In this document: piece after piece, positions 23,369 through 30,629 of the stretch | Position numbering within the stretch: the stretch's first letter is position 1 | How the letters are laid out: each line of letters opens with the position of its first letter | NCBI GenBank assembly: GCA_034436375.1 | Contig: DAOTVS010000152.1 | Span: forward strand, 1-44,093 | Direction: 5' to 3' | From: DAOTVS01 sp034436375 | GTDB taxonomy: Bacteria > Chloroflexota > Anaerolineae > SpSt-313 | DNA length: 44,093 bases | Position numbers and translations under genes: made by a program | Notes under the pieces: model-generated | Told to the model about the DNA's origin: nothing | Databases searched by the model: none | The model's input: only the letters and a program-made list of their open reading frames with translations

Positions 23369-23971
23369 GTGATACTCATTGCAGCTGTCATCGTATCCAC
23401 ATTGATCGCACTGATGCGCGGCGGGCGCCTGGGTCGCTTGGCGGACCTCCCCCTGAGGTATGCCTGGCTGGCGCTCGCCGCCGTCGTGCTTCAGTATCCC
23501 CTGGTGTATTACAACCTGGGGCATGGGGCGATCATCCTGGGTGTGTCGGTCGCTAACCTGGTGATGGTCGGCTCCTATATCCTCTTGCTTTGGGTCCTGT
23601 GGGCGAATCGCCGTCTGCCGGGCCTCCCCCTGGTCGCCCTTGGGGTGCTGTGCAACTTGTTGGTGATGACGCTGAACGGCGGGTGGATGCCGATCACGCC
23701 CGAAGCCGTGGCCCGCCTGGGGCATATGCCGCGAGTCACCACGACCGGATCTGTGGCCAAGGTCTGGGGCGCCAAGGATATCATGCTCCCTCGTGCGCAA
23801 ACCTGGCTCTGGCCGCTCTCCGATGTGTTTGTCGTCACGGCGCCTTTTCCTATCCCCTCAGCCTTTAGCCCGGGCGATGTCTTGGTGGCTGTAGGGCTGT
23901 TCTGGCTGTTACAGCAGTCGTTAGTCAAGCCGGTGAGCCAGCCGGCGGATGTACAGGAATCGGCCGGGTGA
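23369..23971 (+). CDS. DUF5317 family membrane protein
   Basis: The 200-residue membrane protein has about five hydrophobic segments. A conserved-looking centre contains LCNLLVMTLNGGWMPITPEAV (about 91-111) and a late segment has FSPGDVLVAVGLFWLLQQ, which match the DUF5317 pattern. The function is unknown. The start is GTG with a weak AAGGA site. It follows the 46-residue peptide gene by 80 bases, probably on the same transcript, and is followed by a small NHLP-like protein. Confidence 0.75.
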   Translation: MILIAAVIVSTLIALMRGGRLGRLADLPLRYAWLALAAVVLQYPLVYYNLGHGAIILGVSVANLVMVGSYILLLWVLWANRRLPGLPLVALGVLCNLLVMTLNGGWMPITPEAVARLGHMPRVTTTGSVAKVWGAKDIMLPRAQTWLWPLSDVFVVTAPFPIPSAFSPGDVLVAVGLFWLLQQSLVKPVSQPADVQESAG

Positions 23972-24011
23972 TCCGGCCACTGATCAATCTTGTAGAGGAA
24001 ATTGCACTCTT

Positions 24012-24233
24012 ATGACACACGCATCGTTCTCGCAGGTGCTTGGCACGGCCCTCATCGATGACGGGTTCCGTCGCGTCTTGCTGCACAACCCGTATGAGGC
24101 GCTGGCTCCGTTCAATCTGGCCTCTGATGAACTGAGTGTGCTGACGCGCATCCAGGCGCAGACGCTGGAGCAGTTCGCTGAGCAGTTGGTAGCCTGGTTT
24201 GCGGAAGGTGAAACAACCGCCACAGCGTGCTGA
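24012..24233 (+). CDS. small protein resembling NHLP-clan/RiPP leader-like proteins (Os1348 or Franean1_4349 type)
   Basis: The 73-residue protein reads FSQVLGTALIDDGFRRVLLHNPYEAL...NLASDELSVLTRIQAQTLEQFAEQL. The order 'lG-A--D--FR--LL--P--AL----L--eE---L' is that of nitrile-hydratase-leader-like proteins, which include precursors of ribosomal natural products as well as stand-alone proteins. The C-terminus is short and ends in Cys (GETTATAC), so a long core peptide is absent. The ribosome site is weak (GAGGAAA, 12 bases away), so the exact start is uncertain. No maturation enzyme is present in the window. Confidence 0.6.
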   Translation: MTHASFSQVLGTALIDDGFRRVLLHNPYEALAPFNLASDELSVLTRIQAQTLEQFAEQLVAWFAEGETTATAC

Positions 24234-24309
24234 TGGGCGAGAGTGACTGTCACAGCACGAAACAAATGGGCTCGTGGTCTTGACGCAACTTGAAGCGGGT
24301 GAAAATTCC

Positions 24310-24747
24310 ATGGCAGCTATCCTCATCGTAGACGACGAAGCAGAAATCCGCGACCTGATGCGGCGCGTGCTGGTACGCGAAGGATATCAGGTCGATGTAG
24401 CTGTGCATGGCGCGGCAGCTCTGGATGCAGTACAAGTCCGCTCCTATGACCTGGTGATCTGCAATGTGCGCATGCCGGTTATGGACGGGCCAACTTTTTA
24501 CACCCACGTTCAGCAAATGTACCCGCGCCTGGCGAATCGATTCTTGTTCTGTACGGGCGATATCATCAGTCTGTCGGTGCGCTCATTTCTGCTGAGCACG
24601 GGGCAACCCGTACTGGCCAAGCCCTTCAGCATTCAGAGCCTGTGTGCTATGGTGCGCCGGGCGCTGGATGGCGGGCGCGACGCTGACCTCTGTATCGCGC
24701 CCCCGGTGGAAGAGCTCTTTATGGCCTCTTGCTACAACGTGGCGTAA
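24310..24747 (+). CDS. response-regulator receiver-only protein with phospho-acceptor Asp replaced by Asn
   Basis: The 145-residue protein is a CheY-like receiver with acidic pair Asp8-Asp9 (ILIVDDE), switch Thr82 (FCTGD) and conserved Lys104 (LAKPFS). At the phosphorylation site it reads VICNVRMPVMDG: Asn52 stands where Asp is normally phosphorylated. It is therefore probably an unphosphorylatable (pseudo-)receiver, or one regulated by deamidation or partner binding. It has no output domain; a 25-residue tail follows. The ATG at 24310 fits the family start, although the frame is open to a GTG at 24274. An intrinsic terminator follows 54 bases after the stop. Confidence 0.85.
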   Translation: MAAILIVDDEAEIRDLMRRVLVREGYQVDVAVHGAAALDAVQVRSYDLVICNVRMPVMDGPTFYTHVQQMYPRLANRFLFCTGDIISLSVRSFLLSTGQPVLAKPFSIQSLCAMVRRALDGGRDADLCIAPPVEELFMASCYNVA

Positions 24748-24800
24748 TGCTGCAGCGGCCCTTGGGCGAAGCCAGCGACTGCAGGCCCAGTCACAAAAGG

Positions 24801-24835
24801 AAAGGGACGTTCACCCTGTTGGGGACGTCCCTTTT
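24801..24835 (+). terminator. intrinsic terminator after the receiver gene
   Basis: AAAGGGACGT (24801-24810) pairs with ACGTCCCTTT (24825-24834), and the loop can pair further (CACCC/GGGG). It ends in TTTTG. It closes the transcript of the peptide/DUF5317/receiver cluster. Confidence 0.75.
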
Positions 24836-24941
24836 GCCTGTGGGGCCGTCGCGATGGCAGCCTGGCGGCTTGCCGCACGGCGCAAGTTGTGCTGGGCCAC
24901 AGCCTCACCGGGCAGGCGCCGCGGGCGCAGGCCTTTGTTCA

Positions 24942-25304
24942 TCAATGCTTCTGCCGCGACCACTCTCGCAGCAGAGCGTATACGTCACCGTGAAAGTCTC
25001 GCAGGTAGGCGTGCATATCGAGCACATCATCAACTGACAGCGCAGGAAAGGCCGCTAACGCTTCGGCCTCTTCAGCATCTGCCTTGGATGAGAGCTCGAA
25101 CTCGCCCCCGCCCCGCAGGGTGGCGAATACCAGCCCCTGAGTGCCGCAGCGGCTACAGACCACAGCAGACACCCAAACATCCTCGTGATGGCCGAGCACA
25201 TAGATATCGTTGCGCGCGTATCGTTCGCCGCAATTGGCGCACTGGATATTGGCTACCAGGTGATGAATGAACGCCTGCCTCATGCCACGCTCTTCATCGT
25301 CCAT
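24942..25304 (-). CDS. zinc-ribbon protein of unknown function
   Basis: The 120-residue acidic protein has two CxxC knuckles (Cys22/Cys25 and Cys50/Cys53) that would bind one zinc. A helical C-terminal region follows (ALSVDDVLDMHAYLRDFHGDVYALL). Similar small zinc-ribbon proteins occur in Chloroflexota and Cyanobacteria without known function. The start at 25304 is preceded by AAAGGGG; an ATG at 25283 is the alternative. A TATAAT box with an overlapping palindrome lies about 45 bases upstream. Confidence 0.65.
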   Translation of the reverse strand: MDDEERGMRQAFIHHLVANIQCANCGERYARNDIYVLGHHEDVWVSAVVCSRCGTQGLVFATLRGGGEFELSSKADAEEAEALAAFPALSVDDVLDMHAYLRDFHGDVYALLREWSRQKH

Positions 25305-25345
25305 CGCCAACCCCTTTCTGGCAGCGCTCAATGGTACCTAGCTCT

Positions 25346-25385
25346 ATTATACACTATTTCTGCTAACAGGGAAAGGGTTTCCCTG
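25346..25385 (-). promoter_or_regulatory. promoter and palindromic operator candidate of the zinc-ribbon gene
   Basis: On the minus strand TATAAT occupies 25351-25346. Where the -35 box would be, CAGGGAAA-GGG-TTTCCCTG (25367-25385) forms a perfect 8-bp-arm palindrome, and no good TTGACA is present. The placement suggests a repressor or activator site. Confidence 0.4.
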
Positions 25386-25513
25386 CCCAGAATCTCAGGT
25401 CCGTCTTCTGTGGCGACCGCCGCGGGCTTGCCGATGTGGAGGGCGCGGCGCTTTTTCAGGTGTGACTTGCGCTGCAGTGCAGAGGATACCCCAGAATCGG
25501 CGCCAATTGAGCA

Positions 25514-25536
25514 GGGGCAGGTCTCAGGCCTGCCCC
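25514..25536 (-). terminator. hairpin downstream of rplI
   Basis: GGGGCAGG (25514-25521) pairs with CCTGCCCC (25529-25536), about 50 bases past the rplI stop. There is no T-run on the minus strand. Confidence 0.45.
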
Positions 25537-25588
25537 CTGACTGCCTGCGACGCCAACCCGGCGTGCGCTTCCCGTTGCGAGCCTGGCC

Positions 25589-26035
25589 CTATTCCGGTTC
25601 GACCGTGACCTTGACCTCGGCTGTGATATCTCCACCAAAGCGGATTGGGACAGCAAACTCTCCCATTTCGCGGATTGGCTCCTCAAGCTCGATCTTGCGC
25701 TTGTCGATCTCCTTTCCGGTCTGCTTCTCTAGTTGTTCGGCGATATCGGCCGCCGTGATCGAACCGTAGAGGTGGCCTGTCTCGCCCGCGCGGGCTTTCA
25801 GGGTCAAGTGTATGCCATTGATCTCCTGGGCGAATGCCTCAGCCTGGGCATGCTCTCGCGCCGCTCGCTTGGCTTGCTGAGCGGCCTGGTTCTTGGCTTC
25901 GCTCACTGCACCCGGCGTAGCGGGCTTGGCCAACCCACGCGGGATGAGATAGTTGCGGGCATAGCCATCGGCCACATTGCGCACGCTGCCCGTCTTGCCC
26001 AGCCCTTTGACATCCTTCAACAGCACGATTTCCAT
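25589..26035 (-). CDS. rplI: 50S ribosomal protein L9
   Basis: The 148-residue protein is standard length for L9. It has the family N-terminus MEIVLLKDVKGLGKTGSV and GYARNYLIPRGLA, the long connecting helix (about 41-75, rich in Ala, Lys and Arg), and the C-terminal rRNA-binding domain (GSITAADIAEQLEKQTG). L9 binds 23S rRNA near the L1 stalk and limits frameshifting. GGAG lies four bases before the ATG. It stands alone here; the usual rpsF-ssb-rpsR partners are absent, and it has its own promoter. Confidence 0.97.
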   Translation of the reverse strand: MEIVLLKDVKGLGKTGSVRNVADGYARNYLIPRGLAKPATPGAVSEAKNQAAQQAKRAAREHAQAEAFAQEINGIHLTLKARAGETGHLYGSITAADIAEQLEKQTGKEIDKRKIELEEPIREMGEFAVPIRFGGDITAEVKVTVEPE

Positions 26036-26102
26036 TGGCTCCAACCCCCTCAATGCTTGATCGATTCCAGGGACATGGCAACTGTTGCTTTCCAGAGGCT
26101 AG

Positions 26103-26131
26103 ATGATACTTCAGAACAGCGGAAAACTCAA
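26103..26131 (-). promoter_or_regulatory. promoter of rplI
   Basis: Read on the minus strand, TTGAGT (26131-26126), 17 bases, TATCAT (26108-26103). It lies about 70 bases upstream of the rplI start and back-to-back with the plus-strand promoter at 26164-26192. Confidence 0.6.
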
Positions 26132-26163
26132 GTGTACCCCACCCCGTGCGCCGGTAAGCGAAT

Positions 26164-26192
26164 TTGACATCCTGCAGGGGGCATGATAGACT
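26164..26192 (+). promoter_or_regulatory. sigma-70-type promoter of the DUF1015 gene
   Basis: TTGACA (26164-26169), a 17-base spacer and TAGACT (26187-26192). It would give a leader of about 310 bases before the start at 26509. The leader contains a T-rich stretch (about 26255-26275) and the long hairpin at 26405-26455. Confidence 0.65.
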
Positions 26193-26404
26193 TGGCCCCT
26201 CAATGAGGGAGGCAAGCTGTGCTTGGGGCCGAGAGCGCTCCGGCGCAAGGCGGGCTTTCCTTTTTGATTTTGATTCCCCCGCGCCACTCTAGAAGGAAGG
26301 ACGACCTCTCCGTGGACCACATCGGGCAGGCCGGCGGCCGTCTGGCACTTTGGCAGGCAGGCGCCGGCAGCGGAATGTCGCATAGTAGCCTGGGCACAGG
26401 TCCC

Positions 26405-26455
26405 AGGCCTCCCAGGTTAGCCTGAGCCAGGGGTCAGGCTCGCCTGAGGAGGCCT
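26405..26455 (+). other. extended hairpin in the leader of the DUF1015 gene
   Basis: AGGCCTCC-CAGG (26405-26416) pairs with CCTG-A-GGAGGCCT (26443-26455), and inside it AGCCTGA (26419-26425) pairs with TCAGGCT (26434-26440). About 19 base pairs form with small internal loops. It lies 54 bases before the start codon. I cannot match it to a known riboswitch. Confidence 0.5.
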
Positions 26456-26508
26456 TGGCGGCAATCTGGCAGTATCACCTTTTCTGTGGACTTGGAGGTA
26501 TGGTCATC

Positions 26509-27798
26509 ATGGTGGAGATCAGGGGCTTTCGGGCCCTGCGTTATGCCCCTCGTGTTGTCGGCTCTCTCGCTTCGGTTGTTGCTCCCCCTTATGATGTTAT
26601 TGGCGCTGCTGAGCAGCGCCGCTTGTGGGAGCGGAGCCCCTACAACGCGGTGCGCTTGATCCTGCCGGCTGCGGACCTGCCGGCGGAGCAGCGTGAGCAG
26701 GGCTATCGGCGGGCGGCCGAGCGTCTGCAGGCATGGAAAGAGACGGGCGCCCTGGCGGCAGACCCGCGGCCGGCCTTTTACCTCTATCGCCAGCGTTTTA
26801 CCTTGCCCGGCGGAGAGATCAAGACCCGGCAGGGCTTTTTTGGCCTGGCGCGTTTGACCGAATGGGGCGAGGGAATCTATCGGCATGAGCAGACCCTGCC
26901 CGGACCCATTTCGGACCGTATCCGGCTGATCGAGTCGTGCCGGGCCAACCTGAGCAGTATTTTCGGTCTCTATTCCGATCCTCAGGGTGAGGTCATGGCC
27001 GTGTTCGAAGCCCAAACTGCCGGCAAGCCAGCTACGGGCGAGGCGACCGACGATCAGGGTGTGTGGCATGGACTCTGGCGGGTAGACGACCCGGCGGCTG
27101 TAGCCCAGGTCAGCGCTCTTTTGCGCGAGCGGGCGGTGGTGGTGGCAGATGGCCATCATCGCTACACGGCGAACCTGGAGTATCGCCGGCGGCAGCGGGC
27201 AGCCAACCCAGCGGCGCCCAGCCCGGCCCCCTGGGATTACTGCCTGTTCTATTTCGGCGCCCTGGAGGACCCTGGGCTGGTGATCCTGCCCACCCACCAG
27301 GCGTTGTCTGGCCTCGATGGCTTTGCGCCTATGGCCTTTGTGGAACGTATGCGCAGCACCCTGATTGTGGAGGAATTTCCCTCTCTGACCAGCCTGCGGG
27401 ATGCACTGACGCTCTCAGAGCGCCGGGAGATGGTGGCCGTGGGCGTACTCACGGCGGGCCCGCGCTATTACCTCTGCGTGGCCCCCAGGCCGGCGTGCCC
27501 GCAGGCCCCGGAAGAGGCGCTGGACGTCTCCGTCCTGCGTCATCGCCTGGTGGAGCCCTTGCTGCAGCAGCATGGGGCGGCCGAGAGCCTGGAGGCGCAT
27601 CTGCGCTACACCCACGATGCACAGGAGGCATTGGCCTGGGTAGCGGCAGGCCAGGTGGATGTGGCCTTTATTCTGCGGCCTACGCCCTTGGAGCAGGTGC
27701 GCACTGTGGCCCTGGCGCACCGCCTGATGCCGCAAAAGAGCACTTATTTCTGGCCCAAGCTGCTGTCGGGCCTGGTGATCTACGACCATACGATCTGA
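26509..27798 (+). CDS. DUF1015 family protein
   Basis: The 429-residue protein has the DUF1015 pattern: an N-terminal IRGFRALRY, VVAPPYDVI (about 25-33), the segment IYRHEQTLPGPISDRIRLI (about 124-142), and the signature VVVADGHHRYTANLEY (about 209-224). Distribution among bacteria and archaea is wide, but the biochemical role is unknown to me. Two in-frame ATGs precede the conserved part; the one at 26509 is ten bases from GGAGG, whereas the one at 26500 is too close. It has its own promoter and a long structured leader. Confidence 0.88.
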   Translation: MVEIRGFRALRYAPRVVGSLASVVAPPYDVIGAAEQRRLWERSPYNAVRLILPAADLPAEQREQGYRRAAERLQAWKETGALAADPRPAFYLYRQRFTLPGGEIKTRQGFFGLARLTEWGEGIYRHEQTLPGPISDRIRLIESCRANLSSIFGLYSDPQGEVMAVFEAQTAGKPATGEATDDQGVWHGLWRVDDPAAVAQVSALLRERAVVVADGHHRYTANLEYRRRQRAANPAAPSPAPWDYCLFYFGALEDPGLVILPTHQALSGLDGFAPMAFVERMRSTLIVEEFPSLTSLRDALTLSERREMVAVGVLTAGPRYYLCVAPRPACPQAPEEALDVSVLRHRLVEPLLQQHGAAESLEAHLRYTHDAQEALAWVAAGQVDVAFILRPTPLEQVRTVALAHRLMPQKSTYFWPKLLSGLVIYDHTI

Positions 27799-27925
27799 CC
27801 CTGAAAACAGTATCCGCCCCAGGCCAGATTTATCCAGGTGTTCGTGAACTGGCGTTCACCGCGGCGGATGGAAACGGGTGTACCCTCCGTTCCTCCTGCC
27901 TTACTGAACAGGTGTTCTAGCTGAT

Positions 27926-27954
27926 TTGACAGAAAGAAAAACCCCACCTAGAAT
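27926..27954 (+). promoter_or_regulatory. sigma-70-type promoter
   Basis: TTGACA (27926-27931), a 17-base spacer and TAGAAT (27949-27954). It is followed by a 125-base leader that contains a 20-bp stem-loop before the gene at 28086. Confidence 0.8.
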
Positions 27955-27984
27955 GGGCATGACGGTTTGTGTTGCCTAGTAGCT

Positions 27985-28057
27985 TTTCAAGGTGATGCTG
28001 GCAGTGCTGGCTGTGTGAGGAGCGGTACGTCGGAAAGCTGCCAGCGTCACCTTGAAA
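27985..28057 (+). other. 20-bp stem-loop in the 5' leader
   Basis: The left arm (27985-28004) and right arm (28038-28057) pair over 20 bases with one G-T pair, enclosing a 33-base loop. The structure ends 28 bases before the start codon, close to the ribosome site, so it could affect translation or mRNA life. Confidence 0.7.
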
Positions 28058-28085
28058 GTGCGCGAGCTGGAAGGTGGGGTATACA

Positions 28086-28919
28086 ATGGGCGAGAACACA
28101 TACAAGCCGCGCAATTATCGGATCGTCCGGCACGTGACCAGGAACCGCATCCTCGATATTCAGGATGCTCTGGAAATCGGCAAGCTTCGGATCGAGCTGG
28201 TCGATTTCGTCGAAGGGGAGGGGGCCAAGCTTTCAGTGGAGCATTTCGCCGAGCCTGACGCATTGGCCCTGATCTGCTACGACCTTTTGCAGGGCCGCCC
28301 ATGGGAAAAGTACATCGAGTTCAAGGGTTCTGTCCAGGGCGAGACGGTCACCTCGCGCGTGCTGGTGCTGGAGCGGGTGGAAGCGCGCAATCCGATCAAG
28401 ATCACGGTGTCGCGTGGTCCGGGCAAACTGATCGACAAAGGCGCCATCCAGCCGCTGGGCAAGCCTGAGGCGACGCTCTCGGTGCTGCTCTCTGAGTTCG
28501 ATGCCCGGCGCATTGCTTTTACGGTGTTGCGCCACATGGCGGCCTATGAAGCCGCGACCTACCATGCGCGTGTTGCCGCGGGCACGCGCCGTGCGCTGGC
28601 TGAGGAGGCTGCGGCCTATGAACCCGACGCGACGGCCGCAGAGGCCGAGTGGCCGTCGCCGGTGGAGGACGTCGAACCCGAGGCTGCGCCCGACGCCTCC
28701 GCGCCCGCTCCCGTGCTCGAAGCGGCGCCTGCCGCCTCGGCGCCGGCACCCGTCCAATCTGCGCCCACCGCCTCATCTCGCCGCCCGGCGCCCCCTGTTG
28801 AGACCTACTGGGAGGCTGCGGAGCGGCTGGGCCTTTCGCGAGCAGAGGCGGAAAAGATCCTTCAGGATGCCAGGGGGAACTGGGGCCAGGCGTGGAGTGT
28901 GCTGCGCTCGCGGAATTAG
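28086..28919 (+). CDS. protein of unknown function with UBA-like C-terminal segment
   Basis: The 277-residue protein has a folded N-terminal part (about 1-180) with mixed strands and helices. It includes LDIQDALEIGKLRIELVDF and KITVSRGPGKLIDKGAIQP. A low-complexity Ala/Pro/Glu linker follows (about 185-240), then a short helical end, YWEAAERLGLSRAEAEKILQ, with a pattern like UBA/CUE helices. I do not recognise the N-terminal family. The ATG follows a G-rich site (AAGGTGGGG) at six bases. A strong promoter and a stem-loop leader precede it and a bidirectional terminator follows, so it is a single-gene transcript. Confidence 0.65.
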   Translation: MGENTYKPRNYRIVRHVTRNRILDIQDALEIGKLRIELVDFVEGEGAKLSVEHFAEPDALALICYDLLQGRPWEKYIEFKGSVQGETVTSRVLVLERVEARNPIKITVSRGPGKLIDKGAIQPLGKPEATLSVLLSEFDARRIAFTVLRHMAAYEAATYHARVAAGTRRALAEEAAAYEPDATAAEAEWPSPVEDVEPEAAPDASAPAPVLEAAPAASAPAPVQSAPTASSRRPAPPVETYWEAAERLGLSRAEAEKILQDARGNWGQAWSVLRSRN

Positions 28920-28928
28920 CTAAAAAGA

Positions 28929-28971
28929 GGGCCTGACAGGTTTTCCGAAACCTGTCAGGCCCTTTTCCTTT
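28929..28971. terminator. bidirectional intrinsic terminator
   Basis: GGGCCTGACAGGTTT pairs perfectly with AAACCTGTCAGGCCC around TCCG, followed by TTTTCCTTT on the plus strand and, read leftward, by the complement of TAAAAAG. It lies between convergent genes ending at 28919 and 28981. Confidence 0.9.
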
Positions 28972-28980
28972 CGCGATCCG

Positions 28981-30030
28981 CTAGAGCTTTTCCCCGCAGT
29001 TGTTGCAGAAGCGGGCGTCGGCGGGGTTCTCGGTGTTGCACTTGGGGCAAGTCTTCTTGCCGCTGAGGGGCGCGCCGCAGTTGCTGCAGAAGCGGGCGCC
29101 GGCCGGGTTGGCGGTGCCGCACTTGGGGCAGTGGTTGCCGCCCTGCTCTGCCGGTTTCTGCTGCTGTTGGCCGCCCTGCATAGCCTGGCCGATGGCGTTG
29201 GCCATCACGGCGCCGAGGCCTACGCCCGCGCCGAGGCCTACGCCCGCGCCCGTCAGGTTGCCCACACCCCCGCCGCCGCTTGTCGCCGCGTCGCCGAGAG
29301 CGCGCGCGGCCTTGAACTGCAGGTAGGCCTGCATGTTGCCGATGGCGCCCATGGCGGCGCGCTCGTCAATGGCCTTGGCCGTGTCTTCGGTGGGGCTGAT
29401 CGAATTGATGTAGAGGGCCTTGAGGGTGATGCCAAGGGCAGCGAAATCATCGCTCGTCTTGGCGCGCATGCCGGCGGCGATTTCGTCGAACAGGGCCGGC
29501 AGGTCAAAGAGGCCCTTTTTCATCTCGCCCAGCATGTCGGTCATCTTGGCGACGATGATGCCGCGCAGGAACCCCTCGATCTGCGATGTTTCGTAGAACC
29601 CGCGCGTGCCGACGATCTTGTTCACAAAGAGCTGCGGGTCGGCGATTTCCATGGCGTAGGTGCCAAAGGCGCGCAGGCGCACCAGGCCCAGGTCCGGGTC
29701 TCGCAGGGCGATGGGCTCGGGCGTGCCCCACTTTTGATCCAGGAACTCGCGCAGGTTGACGAACATGACCTCGGCGCGGAAGGGCGATTGCCCGCCAAAG
29801 GGCAGACTCAGCAGCGTGGTCAGCAGGGGAATATTGGCGGTGGTCAACGTGTGCCGGCCGGCGCCAAAGGTATCCAGCGCCTTGCCGTCGCGGAAGAAAA
29901 CGGCCGCCTGGCTCTCGCGCACGATCAACTGCGAGCCGATGCGGAACTCGCCGGAGCCGCTCTCCGGAATGCGGTGCACGATTTCACGGCCGCTCGGGTC
30001 CATGTATTCGATTACGGAAAAGATAGCCAT
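28981..30030 (-). CDS. SPFH-domain protein with double zinc ribbon (YdjI-like)
   Basis: The 349-residue protein has an SPFH/virion-core-like domain (about 25-235), a Gly-rich flexible hinge (about 250-280) and two C-terminal zinc ribbons (CPKCGTANPAGARFCSNCG and CPKCNTENPADARFCNNCG). This is the YdjI design of Bacillus subtilis, where YdjI with YdjG/YdjH recruits the PspA-type protein YdjF to the membrane under envelope stress. Here the partners differ: a coiled-coil protein and a YccF protein are upstream on the same strand, with a 12-base gap. AAAGGAG precedes the ATG. Confidence 0.88.
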   Translation of the reverse strand: MAIFSVIEYMDPSGREIVHRIPESGSGEFRIGSQLIVRESQAAVFFRDGKALDTFGAGRHTLTTANIPLLTTLLSLPFGGQSPFRAEVMFVNLREFLDQKWGTPEPIALRDPDLGLVRLRAFGTYAMEIADPQLFVNKIVGTRGFYETSQIEGFLRGIIVAKMTDMLGEMKKGLFDLPALFDEIAAGMRAKTSDDFAALGITLKALYINSISPTEDTAKAIDERAAMGAIGNMQAYLQFKAARALGDAATSGGGGVGNLTGAGVGLGAGVGLGAVMANAIGQAMQGGQQQQKPAEQGGNHCPKCGTANPAGARFCSNCGAPLSGKKTCPKCNTENPADARFCNNCGEKL

Positions 30031-30042
30031 TGTATTACTCCT

Positions 30043-30567
30043 TTAGGCGATGCCCATGACGGCATCCGTGCGCCGGCCAAAGGTATCGTTCAGCTCCTGC
30101 AGCAGGGTGAGCAGGGCGTTAACCTCGGCCGTGGTGCTCTCACCCCTGGCGGCCAGGGCTTCCAGCGCGCTCATAGCTTCCGCAACCCGATCAACACCGC
30201 TCGCCAGGTTGGCATCGAACTCGTAGAGGGTATCGAGCTGCTGCTGCTCGATCTTGACGGCGTCGAACCAGCCGGCATAGCCGTAGCTGGCGGTGCGCAG
30301 GCGATCGATCAGCCGCTCCAGGCGCAGGGTGGCCTGCTCGAGGGGCGAGAGCTCGCCCCAGCGGCCGGCGCTGGTGATCTGCCCCATGAGCCCCTGCAAG
30401 CGCCGCTTTTGCTCGTCAAAGCGGTTGGCCAGGTGGGTGCGCAGTATCTTGTCGGCCTCGCGGCGCAGCTCTCGCTCTTTATAGCCCTTGTAGCCCGGAA
30501 TGCTGCCGACGAGTTTTTCGAACCCGCTCTGTGCGCCCTGTACTGTGTCGCGCAAGTCCCCTACCAT
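30043..30567 (-). CDS. coiled-coil protein in the SPFH operon
   Basis: The 174-residue protein is almost entirely helical with heptad-like patterns (about 30-60, 78-95 and 110-165). Its N-terminal part reads GSIPGYKGYKERELRREADK. No enzyme motif is visible. Its size, helix content and position suggest a PspA-like or adaptor role at the membrane with the SPFH protein, but sequence similarity to PspA is not evident. AAGGAGG precedes the ATG. The gap to the SPFH gene is only 12 bases, so co-translation is likely. Confidence 0.75.
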   Translation of the reverse strand: MVGDLRDTVQGAQSGFEKLVGSIPGYKGYKERELRREADKILRTHLANRFDEQKRRLQGLMGQITSAGRWGELSPLEQATLRLERLIDRLRTASYGYAGWFDAVKIEQQQLDTLYEFDANLASGVDRVAEAMSALEALAARGESTTAEVNALLTLLQELNDTFGRRTDAVMGIA

Positions 30568-30629
30568 CCCTTACCCTCCTTATTGGGCCGATCTCCTGTC
30601 AATCGGTCATCCGTCATCGCTAACCCAGA

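Noticed and set aside
26388..26396. GCCTGGGCA, reminiscent of the 3' end of ZTP (pfl) riboswitches
   Set aside because: The 5' conserved half of the ZTP aptamer is not present upstream, and the following gene is not of purine or folate metabolism.
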